From contig NZ_SJJR01000003.1 of the NCBI RefSeq assembly GCF_004331455.1, positions 124,001 through 188,000 of the forward strand: a stretch of DNA of 64,000 nt, in the 5' to 3' direction. The stretch is from Micromonospora zingiberis (lineage in GTDB: Bacteria; Actinomycetota; Actinomycetes; Mycobacteriales; Micromonosporaceae). A program made the position numbers and the translations under genes. The notes beneath the pieces are model-generated. The model had not been told where the DNA came from, ran no database searches, and worked only from the letters and a program-made list of their open reading frames with translations. Position 1 is the first letter of the stretch. Each line of letters opens with the position of its first letter. Of this stretch, positions 25,383 through 37,276 are shown one piece after another.

Positions 25383-26891
25383 GTGACCCAGCAGAGCCCC
25401 GTGCCAGTCGACCCCGCCGACGACCTTCCCGAGCAGATGAAGGTCCGCCGGGAGAAGCGGGAGCGGATGCTCGCCGACGGCGTCGAGCCCTACCCGATCA
25501 GCTTCCCGCGTACCAGCACCCTGGCGGAGGTGCGCGAGCGCTACGCCGACCTGCCCACGGACACCGCGACCGGCGACCAGGTCTCGGTCACCGGCCGGGT
25601 GATCTTCGTACGGAACACCGGCAAGCTCTGCTTCGCCACCCTGCGGGACGGGGATGGCACCGAATTGCAGGCCATGCTGTCGCTGGACCGGGTCGGCGCG
25701 GAACGGCTGGACGACTGGAAGCGCCTGATCGACCTCGGTGACCTGGTGGGCATCACCGGCGAGGTGATCACCAGCCGGCGGGGCGAGTTGTCCGTGCTCG
25801 CCGCGCAGTGGGCGATCACCGCCAAGGCGCTGCGCCCGCTGCCGGTGGCACACAAGCCGCTCAGCGAGGAGGCCCGGGTCCGGCAGCGTTACGTCGATCT
25901 GATCGTCCGCCCGCAGGCCCGCCAGATGGTCCGCACTCGGGCCGCCGCCGTGCGCAGCCTGCGCGATTCCCTGCACGGGCAGGGATTCATCGAGGTCGAG
26001 ACCCCGATGCTGCAGTTGCTGCATGGCGGCGCGGCGGCCCGACCTTTCGTGACCCACAGCAATGCGCTCGACACCGATCTGTATCTACGAATCGCGCCGG
26101 AACTGTTTCTCAAGCGCGCCGTGGTCGGCGGTGTCGAGCGAGTGTTCGAGATCAACCGCAACTTCCGTAATGAGGGCATCGACTCTTCGCACTCACCCGA
26201 GTTCGCGATGCTGGAGGCGTACCAGGCGTACGGCGACTACGACACGATGGCCGAGTTGACCCGGAATCTCGTACAGCAGGCGGCGGTGGCGGCGAGCGGG
26301 TCGACCGTGGTGACGCACGCCGACGGTCGGGAGTTCGACCTGGGCGGTGAGTGGCGTTCGGTGAGCCTGTTCGGGGTGCTTTCCGAGGCGCTCGGAGAGG
26401 AGGTCACCGTCCGCACCGAACGAGCCCGTCTGGTCGAGTACGCGGACAAGGCCGGTGTGTCCGTCGATCCCAAGTGGGGGCCGGGCAAGCTGGCCGAGGA
26501 GTTGTTCGAGGAGTTGGTCGTACCCGGCCTGGAGGCGCCCACCTTCGTCCGCGACTATCCGGAGGAGACCAGTCCGCTGACCCGGGGGCACCGCAGTGAG
26601 CCGGGCCTGGCCGAGAAGTGGGACCTGTACGTGTTCGGGTTCGAGTTGGCCACCGCGTACTCGGAGCTGGTCGACCCGGTGGTGCAGCGCGACCGGCTAC
26701 TCGCTCAGGCGCAACTGGCCGCCCGTGGCGACGACGAGGCGATGCGGCTGGACGAGGACTTTCTCCGGGCGATGGAGTACGGAATGCCGCCGTCCGGTGG
26801 GATGGGAATGGGAATCGATCGACTCCTGATGGCGCTGACCGGCCTGGGAATTCGGGAAACCATCCTCTTCCCGTTGGTTCGCCCCGAGTAG
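25383..26891 (+). CDS. lysS: Lysyl-tRNA synthetase, class II
   Basis: 502 residues from a GTG, with GAGGAAG upstream. The N-terminal OB-fold binds the anticodon ([18 protein letters not shown], residues 62-79). The class II motifs are present: motif 2 [13 protein letters not shown]...[11 protein letters not shown] and motif 3 [11 protein letters not shown] near the end. The length is normal. It is followed after 116 bp by lsr2, as in mycobacteria. Confidence 0.95.
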   Translation: MTQQSPVPVDPADDLPEQMKVRREKRERMLADGVEPYPISFPRTSTLAEVRERYADLPTDTATGDQVSVTGRVIFVRNTGKLCFATLRDGDGTELQAMLSLDRVGAERLDDWKRLIDLGDLVGITGEVITSRRGELSVLAAQWAITAKALRPLPVAHKPLSEEARVRQRYVDLIVRPQARQMVRTRAAAVRSLRDSLHGQGFIEVETPMLQLLHGGAAARPFVTHSNALDTDLYLRIAPELFLKRAVVGGVERVFEINRNFRNEGIDSSHSPEFAMLEAYQAYGDYDTMAELTRNLVQQAAVAASGSTVVTHADGREFDLGGEWRSVSLFGVLSEALGEEVTVRTERARLVEYADKAGVSVDPKWGPGKLAEELFEELVVPGLEAPTFVRDYPEETSPLTRGHRSEPGLAEKWDLYVFGFELATAYSELVDPVVQRDRLLAQAQLAARGDDEAMRLDEDFLRAMEYGMPPSGGMGMGIDRLLMALTGLGIRETILFPLVRPE

Positions 26892-26928
26892 TCGGTTCGA
26901 AACTCGCTGGCGCGTTTACCGCATCCTA

Positions 26929-26959
26929 TTGACGCGGCAAGCATCTCACAGGCTATTGT
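26929..26959 (+). promoter_or_regulatory. Candidate lsr2 promoter
   Basis: TTGACG (26929-26934) and TATTGT (26954-26959) are 19 nt apart in an AT-richer stretch of the lysS-lsr2 gap. The start would fall about 40 nt before the lsr2 GTG. Confidence 0.5.
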
Positions 26960-27007
26960 TGCTCTTGCAGACGGCAGTATCAGCCCTGCTCGAAAGGAAT
27001 GTGGGAC

Positions 27008-27358
27008 GTGGCCAAGCAGATCATTCACAAGCTGGTCGATGACCTGGACGGCGGGGACGCGGACGAGACCGTCAAGTTCGCGCTCGACGGCGTTCAGTAC
27101 GAGATCGACCTGTCGAGTTCGAACGCCGAGAAATTGCGTGACGTATTCGCCCAGTACATCGCCCATGGCACCAAGGTCGGCCGGGGCGGTGTCGTCGTCG
27201 GTGGGCGTGCCGCCCGTGGTCGGGGCGGCGCCACCGCCGACCGTGAGCAGAACAAGGCCATCCGGGCCTGGGCCCGCAAGGCCGGCAAGGACATTTCCGA
27301 CCGGGGCCGGATCCCGCAGGAGATCGTCGACGAGTACCACGCCAAGGCCGGTCACTGA
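27008..27358 (+). CDS. lsr2: Lsr2 nucleoid-associated protein
   Basis: 116 residues from the GTG at 27008, giving MAKQIIHKLVDDLDGG, the normal Lsr2 N-terminus; an ATG nine bases upstream is in frame but gives a non-family start. Lsr2 is the H-NS-like xenogeneic silencer of actinobacteria. The N-terminal dimerisation part (DETVKFALDGVQYEIDLS) is followed by a basic Gly/Arg linker. The C-terminal DNA-binding domain has the AT-hook-like RGRIP core. AAAGGA lies about 9 nt upstream. A very strong hairpin follows the gene. Confidence 0.95.
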   Translation: MAKQIIHKLVDDLDGGDADETVKFALDGVQYEIDLSSSNAEKLRDVFAQYIAHGTKVGRGGVVVGGRAARGRGGATADREQNKAIRAWARKAGKDISDRGRIPQEIVDEYHAKAGH

Positions 27359-27379
27359 GACCACGCCGACGGTTGTCCG

Positions 27380-27415
27380 CCGACGCCGGCCCGGAGTCCT
27401 CCGGGCCGGCGTCGG
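27380..27415 (+). terminator. 16-bp hairpin after lsr2
   Basis: Perfect arms 27380-27395 and 27400-27415 (CCGACGCCGGCCCGGA and its complement) enclose a GTCC loop, 21 nt past the lsr2 stop. Confidence 0.75.
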
Positions 27416-27833
27416 CGTCTCCAGGCGGGTCGTTGCCGGTCCGGCGGGCCTGTCGTGGTCGGGACTAATCCCGCCGGGTCGGGCGTTGTCCACAGCCGGT
27501 GGATGCGTTGTCCACATCCTGTGGATGGCGTCGAAGGGACGCCGTCCGGCCCCGGGACCCCTCCGTGCGGTGGTTTCCGGCGGCCTGCGGCTACCGGCCG
27601 AATTTCGCTCTGCGCGTACAGACGCCACGCCCGGAACACCCGCTGAGCGTGGAGGGTTGTGCAAAACGACGCGTACCGGGCCTACGGCGCAGACACACGA
27701 GGTCAGCCGAGCCGGTTCGCGGCGATAGAGTAATGAGGCGCGGACGCCCGTCCCGGGCGCTCGCGTATCCGGCCCCGCCGAGAGTCTTGACCACCAAGAT
27801 CGAGTGCGCACGGCACGTGAGGAGCACGAGGGC
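27416..27833. other. Long leader/intergenic region before clpC
   Basis: Between the lsr2 terminator and clpC lie about 420 bp with no convincing gene. It contains two exact TTGTCCACA boxes (27486 and 27508) and a possible -10, TAGAGT, at 27726-27731, which would give an untranslated leader of nearly 100 nt. A GGTTCGCGG stretch just before the hexamer recalls half of a ClgR-type site, but no full operator is seen. Confidence 0.45.
27486..27527 (+). promoter_or_regulatory. Tandem DnaA-box-like sites (TTGTCCACA x2)
   Basis: TTGTCCACA occurs exactly at 27486-27494 and 27508-27516, a period of 22 bp or two helical turns. Each is followed by an inverted GTGGAT, so the second forms the dyad TCCACA-tcc-TGTGGA. 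TTGTCCACA is the actinobacterial DnaA-box consensus as I recall it. Confidence 0.55.
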
Positions 27834-30368
<2,535 letters not shown>

Positions 30369-30390
30369 TCGTACGGCTCTCAGATCGACG

Positions 30391-30422
30391 GGCGGCCCGG
30401 TGGCATCTGCCACCGGGCCGCC
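30391..30422 (+). terminator. 14-bp hairpin after clpC
   Basis: GGCGGCCCGGTGGC (30391-30404) and its exact complement (30409-30422) flank an ATCT loop, followed by a T/C-rich stretch. It starts 22 nt after the clpC stop. Confidence 0.75.
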
Positions 30423-30783
30423 TCGTCTTGTCCTGCCGGCCGGGTGGCTCCCGAATCCTCGCAACAGGGATCTAGCGGACGAACCTCCCAATTGATCCGG
30501 TAGACGACATGGTGGGCGGCGTGGGTCGAGCTGGTGTCGGGGTCGCCGAGGTCCGGGCGACCCGGCGACGTCGTGTGGCCGCCGTCACGGTTTGCTGGGG
30601 CATGGCCCGCTGGCAGGGGCCGTTGTACCAGGGGTAACCGCACCGGCCCGCCGTAAGTGACAGAGCGAGCCGCTGCATCTGACAGCCGCCCCGTTGAGTG
30701 ACGGCGGCGCTTCCCTCCGACGCGGTTCGCACCCTCCCTTTCCGGGTGTCGTGTCGATCCCCCGAGATGGAAGGCGATGTCTC
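30423..30783. other. Gene-free stretch before the C39-like gene
   Basis: About 360 bp in which I find no credible gene on either strand. Small frames lack ribosome sites and family features. It may be a long 5' leader of the secreted C39-like protein. I looked for the conserved blocks of the c-di-AMP (ydaO) riboswitch, because disA lies nearby, and did not find them. Confidence 0.4.
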
Positions 30784-31428
30784 ATGAACACTCTGATCTA
30801 CAAGGCTGCCCTGACCGTGGCCGGCGCCGCCGTCGTCGGCGGCATGGTCGCCGGCCCGGCGAGCGCGATGGCCGCGCCGCAGGCCGCCAGCCCACTGGCC
30901 GCCGATCGTGGGCAGGGCAAGGGCGAGCGGCAACTCAAGGTGCGCTACCAGGCCCAGCCGAACTTCTACTACTGTGGCCCGGCCGCGGTGCGCAACGCCC
31001 TGACCACCATGGACAAGGACGTCTCTCAGGACGACCTGGCCCGGGAGATGGGCACCACCGAGCGCGGTACCGACTCGGCGCATCTGATCACCAAGGCGCT
31101 CAACGAGCGGACCGGTAGGGACGTCTACCGGACGGTGGAGATCCCCGGTCAGACCGCTGACGAGGCCGAGACCGCCCGGCTGCGTGCCGACATCGTCCGC
31201 GCCGTCGACGACGGCCGGAGCGTGGTGGCCAACGTCTTCGGCACCGCCACGGACAACGACGGAGTCAGCCACTCCTTCGACAACGGGCACTACATCTCGG
31301 TGACCGGCTACCGGGACGGCGGCGCCCAGGCGAAGATCGCCGACTCGGCCGACCCGACGCAGGCCGAGTACTGGATCAACGTCGACGCGCTGGCGGACTG
31401 GGTCGCCAGCCGCGGCTACTCCGCCTGA
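30784..31428 (+). CDS. Secreted C39-like cysteine peptidase family protein
   Basis: 214 residues. The signal peptide spans about residues 1-31 (hydrophobic core, then GPASAMAAP). The mature part has the papain-like C39 triad pattern: Cys64 in FYYCGPAAVRNAL, His169 in NGHYISVTGY and Asp187 in KIADSADP. Free-standing secreted C39-like proteins may be proteases or may act on small peptides. No ABC transporter or bacteriocin precursor is adjacent. The ATG has GGAAGG upstream. Confidence 0.8.
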   Translation: MNTLIYKAALTVAGAAVVGGMVAGPASAMAAPQAASPLAADRGQGKGERQLKVRYQAQPNFYYCGPAAVRNALTTMDKDVSQDDLAREMGTTERGTDSAHLITKALNERTGRDVYRTVEIPGQTADEAETARLRADIVRAVDDGRSVVANVFGTATDNDGVSHSFDNGHYISVTGYRDGGAQAKIADSADPTQAEYWINVDALADWVASRGYSA

Positions 31429-31467
31429 TCCGCAGAGGACGACCCGTGTCCGGCGCCGATGTGCGGC

Positions 31468-32370
31468 TCAGCCCGGCACCGGCGTCGGCGGGCCGTCGCC
31501 GATCAGGCGGAAGGACGCCTCGCCGACCGGCTCGACCAGCCCGTCGGTGATCAGCCCGGCCAGCGCCCGAGCCCGTTGCACGTCGTCGGCCCAGACCTGG
31601 TCCAGCCGTTGGTGCGGCACCGGGCCGGTCGCCTCCCGAAGCACCCCGAGCAGCAGGCCGCGTACCTGACGGTCGGTGCCGGCGTACCGCTGGGGTCGGC
31701 GGGTCGGCCCCGCCGGCGCGACCTGACCGGAGGCGCGCCAGGCGCAGGTCGCCTCGACCGGGCAGGCGGTACAGCGCGGCGACCGGGCGGTGCAGATCAC
31801 CGCTCCCAGTTCCATGATCGCGGCGCTGGCCAGGGCGGCGGCAGCCGGCTCGATGGGCAGCAGTTCCTCGGTGGCGACCAGGTCGGCGGGGCGGGTCGCC
31901 GGGCCGGCGTCCGGTTCTCCGGCCACGGCCCGACAGACCACCCGGCGTACGTTGGTGTCGACCACCGGGTGCCGCTGACCGTACGCGAAGGCAGCCACCG
32001 CCCGGGCCGTGTACGTGCCGACGCCGGGCAGGGCGAGCAGCTGCTCCAGCCGGTCCGGCACCGCACCGCCGTGCCGCTCCGCGATGGCCACCGCGCAGTC
32101 GCGCAGCCGTACCGCCCGACGTGGATAACCGAGCCGTCCCCACATCCGGATCGCCTCGGCCGGGCTGTCGGCGGCCAGGGCGGCCGGGGTCGGCCAGCGG
32201 TCCAGCCATGCCTGCCAGGCGGGCAGCACCCGGACCACCGGGGTCTGCTGGAGCATGACCTCGCTGACCAGGATCGCCCACGGGCTCGTGCCGGGCTTGC
32301 GCCAGGGCAGGTCGCGGGCATTGCGCTCGTACCACCGGCTCACCTGTCCGGCGAAGGTCGATTCCGTCAT
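31468..32370 (-). CDS. mutY: A/G-specific adenine glycosylase
   Basis: 300 residues from the ATG at 32370. It removes adenine mispaired with 8-oxoguanine. The catalytic Glu37 lies in SEVMLQQT, the helix-hairpin-helix is LPGVGTYTA (114-122) and catalytic Asp138 is in VVDTNVRRV. The 4Fe-4S ligands Cys193, Cys200, Cys203 and Cys209 have the C-x6-C-x2-C-x5-C spacing. The C-terminal domain is short, as in the actinobacterial enzymes. The frame is open upstream to 32820, but that part overlaps the divergent ACT gene and is not conserved. Confidence 0.93.
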   Translation of the reverse strand: MTESTFAGQVSRWYERNARDLPWRKPGTSPWAILVSEVMLQQTPVVRVLPAWQAWLDRWPTPAALAADSPAEAIRMWGRLGYPRRAVRLRDCAVAIAERHGGAVPDRLEQLLALPGVGTYTARAVAAFAYGQRHPVVDTNVRRVVCRAVAGEPDAGPATRPADLVATEELLPIEPAAAALASAAIMELGAVICTARSPRCTACPVEATCAWRASGQVAPAGPTRRPQRYAGTDRQVRGLLLGVLREATGPVPHQRLDQVWADDVQRARALAGLITDGLVEPVGEASFRLIGDGPPTPVPG

Positions 32371-32467
32371 CGCGCCGCTGATGATGTCACGCGCGTAGGT
32401 CGCGCCGATCGGACACCTCCGGGCGGGCCGCCGCCGGCGGCGCGTGGCGATCGGGGAGAATGCCCGG

Positions 32468-32980
32468 ATGAACGAGCTCGCGATCACCGTCATCGGCCGG
32501 GACCGGCCGGGCATCGTGGCCGACGTCGCCGAGGTGCTCGCCCGGCTCGGGGCCAACCTCACCGACAGCACGATGACCCGGCTGCGGGGCCATTTCGCGA
32601 TGACCCTGATCTGCGTCGGCCCGCCCGCCGCCGAGGTCGAGGAGGCCCTGGCCCCGCTGGCCGCCGATGGGCAGTTGCTGGCGACCGTACGCGCGGTGCG
32701 GCCCGACGGGGAGACCGCGCCGGCCGGCGAGCGATATGTGATGTCGGTGCACGGCGCGGACCGGATGGGGATCGTGGCCGCGATGACGCGGGCGGTCACC
32801 GAGGCGGGCGGCAACGTCACCGACCTGAGTACCCGGCTGGTGGGGTCGCTCTATGTGGTCGTCGCCGAGGTCGATCTGCCGGCCGGCGCGGCCGACCCGC
32901 TCGCCGGTCAGCTGGCGGACGTGGCCGCTGGCCTGGGTGTGGAGGTCACTCTCCGTCCCGCTGATCCGGATCTGCTGTGA
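32468..32980 (+). CDS. Two-ACT-domain protein (GcvR-like)
   Basis: 170 residues. Two ACT domains are visible: residues 1-75 begin MNELAITVIGRDRPGIVADV, and residues 88-165 begin YVMSVHGADRMGIVAAM. This arrangement is found in GcvR-type regulators, which sense glycine or other amino acids; the ligand here is not known. The start has GGGGAGA upstream. Its stop overlaps the GTG of the peptide deformylase gene, so the two are translationally coupled. Confidence 0.8.
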   Translation: MNELAITVIGRDRPGIVADVAEVLARLGANLTDSTMTRLRGHFAMTLICVGPPAAEVEEALAPLAADGQLLATVRAVRPDGETAPAGERYVMSVHGADRMGIVAAMTRAVTEAGGNVTDLSTRLVGSLYVVVAEVDLPAGAADPLAGQLADVAAGLGVEVTLRPADPDLL

Positions 32981-33570
32981 CCGGGCAGGCTGGCGGGCCG
33001 GACCCGGACCCGCAGACCGACATCTCCGTCGGACTCGGCGACTGGACACCGGAGCTGCTCGGGGAGGGGCAGGTCCTGTCCGTGGTCTCCGCGCCGTATC
33101 CGGCGCTCAGTCGGGCCGGTGCGCAGGTCGACCCGACCGCCGAGGAGACGGTCCGGCTGGCGGCCGACCTGATCGCCACGATGCGGGTGTCGCCCGGCTG
33201 TGTCGGCCTGGCCGCGCCGCAGGTGGGCGTGGGTGCGCAGGTGTTCGCGGTGGACGTCACGGGACACGCCAAGGCGGTCACCGTGCACGGCACGTTCGTG
33301 CTCTGCAACGCCCGGGTGGTCGAGGCGACCCGCTGGAAGGCGGGCCGGGAGGGCTGCATGTCGGTGCCCGACCTGACCGGTGACGTCAAGCGCGCGAGCC
33401 GGCTGGTGGTCGAGGGGGAGTTGCCGGGCAGCGGCAAGTACGTCCGGCTGGTGACCGACGGTTTCGAGGCACGCGCCCTGCAACACGAGATCGACCACTG
33501 TGCCGGCCTGCTCTTCCTGGACCGGGTGGCCGGCGCGCACGCGATCTACCAGCGCAAGGTCTATCTCTGA
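32977..33570 (+). CDS. def: Peptide deformylase
   Basis: 197 residues. It removes the N-formyl group from nascent proteins. All three family motifs are present: GLAAPQVG (77-84), EGCMS with metal ligand Cys127, and HEIDH with His170, Glu171 and His174. EGCMS instead of EGCLS is a common variant. The GTG start overlaps the stop of the ACT gene. An N-terminal extension of about 30 residues is acidic. No fmt gene is adjacent, so it may be an extra or the only def copy. Confidence 0.93.
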   Translation: MTGQAGGPDPDPQTDISVGLGDWTPELLGEGQVLSVVSAPYPALSRAGAQVDPTAEETVRLAADLIATMRVSPGCVGLAAPQVGVGAQVFAVDVTGHAKAVTVHGTFVLCNARVVEATRWKAGREGCMSVPDLTGDVKRASRLVVEGELPGSGKYVRLVTDGFEARALQHEIDHCAGLLFLDRVAGAHAIYQRKVYL

Positions 33571-33705
33571 GCCGGCCGCGCCGGCACCGTGGGTGACTGC
33601 CCGGAACAGGTCCGTCGACAATGGAGGGTGGGTTCCGATGGCTCGGACGTGCCTCGGCGCGTCGCTACCGTCCGTGGCACACGACGCCATTACGGTGGGG
33701 GCATC

Positions 33706-34425
33706 ATGCGTCTGACGGTCGGCCCCCTGTCTCCCGCCGTGTACTGGCGGCGTCGCGCCGTCGTGCTCGGCGCGGTCCTGCTCTTCCTGGTTGTCCTGCT
33801 CTACTCGTGCAACGGCCAACGTGGCGGCAACGACGCGACGGGCAACGGCCAGCCCGATCCGGGCGTCTCCGGCACACCGGACCCCACCGGGTCGGTGCTG
33901 ACCCCGCAGACCGGCTCGCCGCCCCCGTCGGGTGACGCCGGTGCCGGCCCGGCCACGCCGACCGGCAGCCCCGCGTCCGAACCGAGCCTGACGAACAACC
34001 CTCCCGTCGTCGCCCCCGTGGCCGACGAAGGCACCTGCACGGACAACGAACTTTCGGTGACCGCCGTGGCGCTGCCCGCGCAGGTGATCCGGGGCGCCGG
34101 CGTCGACCTGCACCTGAAGGTGCGCAACCGGGCCGACCGGACGTGCAACCGGGATGTCGGGGCGACCGCGCAGGAGATCTACATCAAGTCCGGTGCCGAA
34201 GTGGTCTGGTCGTCGGACACCTGTGGGACCGCCTCCGGGTCGGACGTGCAGTCCTTCACCTCGGGCTTCGAGCGTTCGTACCAGGTCGGCTGGAACGGCA
34301 AGGACAGCAGCCGCTGTGCCAACGGCCTGGCGAGCGGTGCCACCCCACCGGCCGGGACGTACGAGGTCTTCGCTCGGGTGGGCACCAAGCTGAGCCAGCC
34401 GGCCAAGCTCGTCCTCACCGGCTGA
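33706..34425 (+). CDS. Membrane-anchored protein, Rv3587c-like
   Basis: 239 residues. One hydrophobic helix (about 16-34, ending in YSCNG) anchors it. A Pro/Ser/Thr/Gly-rich linker follows to about residue 105, then a globular extracytoplasmic domain with two Cys pairs. The lipobox-like SC is not in a good LxxC context, so a membrane anchor is more likely than a lipoprotein. Rv3587c is at the equivalent place beside disA in M. tuberculosis. TACGGT lies 9 nt before the ATG. Function unknown. Confidence 0.7.
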   Translation: MRLTVGPLSPAVYWRRRAVVLGAVLLFLVVLLYSCNGQRGGNDATGNGQPDPGVSGTPDPTGSVLTPQTGSPPPSGDAGAGPATPTGSPASEPSLTNNPPVVAPVADEGTCTDNELSVTAVALPAQVIRGAGVDLHLKVRNRADRTCNRDVGATAQEIYIKSGAEVVWSSDTCGTASGSDVQSFTSGFERSYQVGWNGKDSSRCANGLASGATPPAGTYEVFARVGTKLSQPAKLVLTG

Positions 34426-34450
34426 CCGGCGTCGGGCCGGCGAGCAGGGG

Positions 34451-35629
34451 TCAGACGTAGCGTTCCAGGATGGACGCCTCGGCGAGCCGGGACAGGCCCT
34501 CCCGTACGCCCCGGGCCCGCGCGTCGCCGACGCCCTCGACGGCCTGTAGGTCCTCTACGGTGGCGCCGAGCAGCCGCTGAAGGCTGCCGAAGTGCACCAC
34601 CAGCCGGTCCACCACGGCCGCCGGCAGCCGAGGCACCTTGGCCAGCAGCCGGAAGCCACGCGGGCTGACGGCCGCGTCCAGCGCGTCGGAGGCGGCCGGG
34701 TAGCCGATCGCCTTGGCGACCGAGACCAGGTCGATCAGCTCGGTGGCGCTGAGCAGGTCCAGTTCGACCAGGGCCTCGTCGAGGGTCCGGGACTTCCGGC
34801 CGGTGGGCAGGTAGTCACGGATGACCAGGGTACGGTCGGCGTCGACGCCGGCCATCAGTTCGTCCAGTTGAAGCGCGAGCAGTCGGCCGTCGGTGCCCAG
34901 TTCCACCACGTACCCGGCGATCTCGTCGGCGATCCGGCGGACCATCTCCAGTCGCTGCACCACCGCCACCGCGTCACGTACGGTGACCAGATCCTCGATC
35001 TCCAGGGCGGAGAGCGTGCCGGAGACCTCGTCCAGCCGGAGCTTGTACCGCTCCAGGGTGGCCAGCGCCTGGTTGGCCCGGGACAGGATCGCCGCCGAGT
35101 CGTCCAGCACGTGCCGTTGGCCGTTGACGTAGAGGCTGATGATCCGCATCGACTGGCTGACCGAGATCACCGGGTAGCCGGTCTGCCGGGCGACCCGCTC
35201 CGCGGTGCGGTGCCGGGTGCCCGACTCCTCGGTCGGGATGGTCGGGTCGGGCATCAGGTGCACCGCCGCCCGGACGATCCGGGTGCCGTCACTGGAGAGC
35301 ACCACCGCGCCGTCCATCTTGCACAGCTCACGTACCCGGGTCGCGGAGAACTCGACGTCGAGTGGGAAGCCGCCGGTGCACAGGCCCTCGACCACCTTGT
35401 CGTAGCCGAGGACGATCAGTGCGCCCGTGCGGCCGCGCAGGATGCGCTCCAAGCCGTCGCGCAGCGCGGTGCCGGGCGCCATCAGGGCCAGGTTGGCGCG
35501 CAACGGATCGCCGGCGCTGCCACCCCCGGTCACGCTGATGCTGATCGGACGGGCGGGCGAACCCACGGCACCGGTGCGGGCGTGGGGTGTCGCGCCGGCA
35601 GGCTTGGTGGTATCGCGGTCGACTGGCAC
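34451..35629 (-). CDS. disA: DNA integrity scanning protein, diadenylate cyclase
   Basis: 392 residues if started at the GTG at 35629. It makes cyclic di-AMP from ATP and binds branched DNA. The DAC-domain motifs Asp106-Gly-Ala and RHRTAE (139-144) are intact. The middle is helical and the C-terminus has a helix-hairpin-helix ([19 protein letters not shown]). An in-frame GTG six bases upstream is often taken as the start, but the hexamer TAGACT (35641-35636) abuts it and is correctly spaced for the GTG at 35629. radA lies directly upstream, as in mycobacteria. Confidence 0.93.
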   Translation of the reverse strand: MPVDRDTTKPAGATPHARTGAVGSPARPISISVTGGGSAGDPLRANLALMAPGTALRDGLERILRGRTGALIVLGYDKVVEGLCTGGFPLDVEFSATRVRELCKMDGAVVLSSDGTRIVRAAVHLMPDPTIPTEESGTRHRTAERVARQTGYPVISVSQSMRIISLYVNGQRHVLDDSAAILSRANQALATLERYKLRLDEVSGTLSALEIEDLVTVRDAVAVVQRLEMVRRIADEIAGYVVELGTDGRLLALQLDELMAGVDADRTLVIRDYLPTGRKSRTLDEALVELDLLSATELIDLVSVAKAIGYPAASDALDAAVSPRGFRLLAKVPRLPAAVVDRLVVHFGSLQRLLGATVEDLQAVEGVGDARARGVREGLSRLAEASILERYV

Positions 35630-35635
35630 GGGCAC

Positions 35636-35641
35636 AGTCTA
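35636..35641 (-). promoter_or_regulatory. disA -10 hexamer (TAGACT)
   Basis: TAGACT on the minus strand ends 6 nt before the GTG at 35629. It implies a leaderless disA transcript separate from radA and decides between two adjacent in-frame GTG codons. Confidence 0.5.
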
Positions 35642-35736
35642 CGGACTGCCCTGCGGTGGGTGCTCCTGCGGTTACTGTGATGTGTCACGATCCGCCCGTC
35701 CGGTCGGTGCCGGGCGGATCGCCCGAGACGTGGCAT

Positions 35737-37188
35737 TCACTCCGCCGATGCCCGAGCCGCGGCCTGAAGCGCCGAACGGACGTCGGCGACCTCGATCACC
35801 CGCATCTGCTCGGGACCGGCACCGGTGTTGCCCGGCCCGCAGCCGGGCGGCACCAGAGCCATCCGGAAGCCGAGCCGGGCCGCCTCGGTCAGCCGGCGGG
35901 GCACCGCACCGACCCGGCGTACCTCGCCGGTCAGGCCGACCTCGCCGATCACCACCAGGTGGGGCGCGATCGCCAGGTTGAGCCCGCCGGAGGCGACGGC
36001 GAGCGCGACCGCGAGGTCGGCGGCCGGCTCGACCACCCGGATGCCGCCCACGGTGGCCGCGAAGACTTCCCGGTCGTGCAGGGTGAGCCGTTCGGTACGA
36101 CGCTGGAGCACCGCCAGCACCATCGCCAGCCGAGCGGAGTCCAAGCCGGAGACGGTACGCCGGGGCGAGCCGGCCACGGTGGCGCCGATCAGCGCCTGCA
36201 CCTCGGTGACCAGGGCCCGCCGCCCCTCCATCGCCACCGTCACGCAGGTCCCCGGCACCGGCTCGGCGTAGCGGGTGAGGAACAGCCCGGACGGGTCGGC
36301 GAGGCTGCTGATGCCGCCCTCGTGCATCTCGAAGCAGCCCACCTCGTCGGCGGCACCGAACCGGTTCTTGACCCCACGCACCATCCGCAGCGACGAGTGC
36401 TTGTCGCCCTCGAAGTGCAGCACCACGTCGACCAGGTGCTCCAGCACCCGGGGGCCGGCGACCTGGCCGTCCTTGGTGACGTGGCCGACCAGCACCGTGG
36501 CGATGCCGCGTTCCTTCGCCACCGCGACCAGTGCGGCGGTGACCGCCCGGACCTGGGTCACCCCGCCGGGCACCCCCTCGGTGCCGGTGGTGGAGATGGT
36601 CTGTACCGAGTCGAGCACCAGCAGGCCGGGCTTGACCGCGTCGAGGTGACCGAGCACCGCCGCGAGGTCGCTCTCGGCGGCCAGGTAGAGCTGGTCGTCC
36701 AGGGCGCCCATGCGTTCGGCGCGCAGCCGCACCTGGCTGACCGACTCCTCGCCGCTGACCACCAGCGACGGGCTGCCCGCGCTGGCTGCCCACTGCTGGG
36801 CGACGTCGAGCAGCAGGGTGGACTTGCCGACTCCCGGTTCACCGGCGAGCAGCACCACCGCCCCGGGCACCAGCCCGCCTCCGAGCACCCGGTCGAGTTC
36901 GCTGACCCCGGTGGGTCGGGCCCGGGCCGGTGCCGCGCTGATGGTGGCGATCGGCCGGGCCGGCTCGGCGGGCATCCGGGAGCTGACCACGCGGCCCGAG
37001 ACGGTCGGGCCGGTGACGGTGCATTCGACCACCGAGCCCCACTCGCCGCATTCGGGGCAGCGGCCCACCCACTTGGGTGGCTGGTGCCCGCAGGCGTCGC
37101 ACTCGTACGCGGGGCGGGGCTCGCGGCCGGCGGCCTTGCCGCGCCCGCCACCCGCTCCCCGGGCCGGGGTCGATCGGGAGATGCTCAC
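35737..37188 (-). CDS. radA: DNA repair protein RadA
   Basis: 483 residues from the GTG at 37188. RadA is a RecA-like branch-migration ATPase. An N-terminal zinc finger (CDACGHQPPKWVGRCPECGEW) is followed by Walker A GEPGVGKST near residue 100, the RadA motif KNRFG and a C-terminal Lon-like domain. The minus-strand hexamer TAGCGT (37201-37196) ends 7 nt before this GTG, supporting the start and leaderless expression. It lies between the LpqE-like lipoprotein and disA. Confidence 0.95.
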   Translation of the reverse strand: MSISRSTPARGAGGGRGKAAGREPRPAYECDACGHQPPKWVGRCPECGEWGSVVECTVTGPTVSGRVVSSRMPAEPARPIATISAAPARARPTGVSELDRVLGGGLVPGAVVLLAGEPGVGKSTLLLDVAQQWAASAGSPSLVVSGEESVSQVRLRAERMGALDDQLYLAAESDLAAVLGHLDAVKPGLLVLDSVQTISTTGTEGVPGGVTQVRAVTAALVAVAKERGIATVLVGHVTKDGQVAGPRVLEHLVDVVLHFEGDKHSSLRMVRGVKNRFGAADEVGCFEMHEGGISSLADPSGLFLTRYAEPVPGTCVTVAMEGRRALVTEVQALIGATVAGSPRRTVSGLDSARLAMVLAVLQRRTERLTLHDREVFAATVGGIRVVEPAADLAVALAVASGGLNLAIAPHLVVIGEVGLTGEVRRVGAVPRRLTEAARLGFRMALVPPGCGPGNTGAGPEQMRVIEVADVRSALQAAARASAE

Positions 37189-37276
37189 CCGAGCGACGCT
37201 AACCCCCGGGTACGACGACGGCGCCGTCGGCATGGGGTCACCACGCCGGCGGCGCCGGAATTCTGTCGCTCGGGGC

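Noticed and set aside
27486..27527. A replication origin
   Set aside because: Only two exact boxes are present, with no AT-rich unwinding region and no dnaA or dnaN nearby.
30423..30783. c-di-AMP (ydaO) riboswitch before the secreted C39-like gene
   Set aside because: The presence of disA made it worth looking, but the conserved sequence blocks of that riboswitch are not found by eye.
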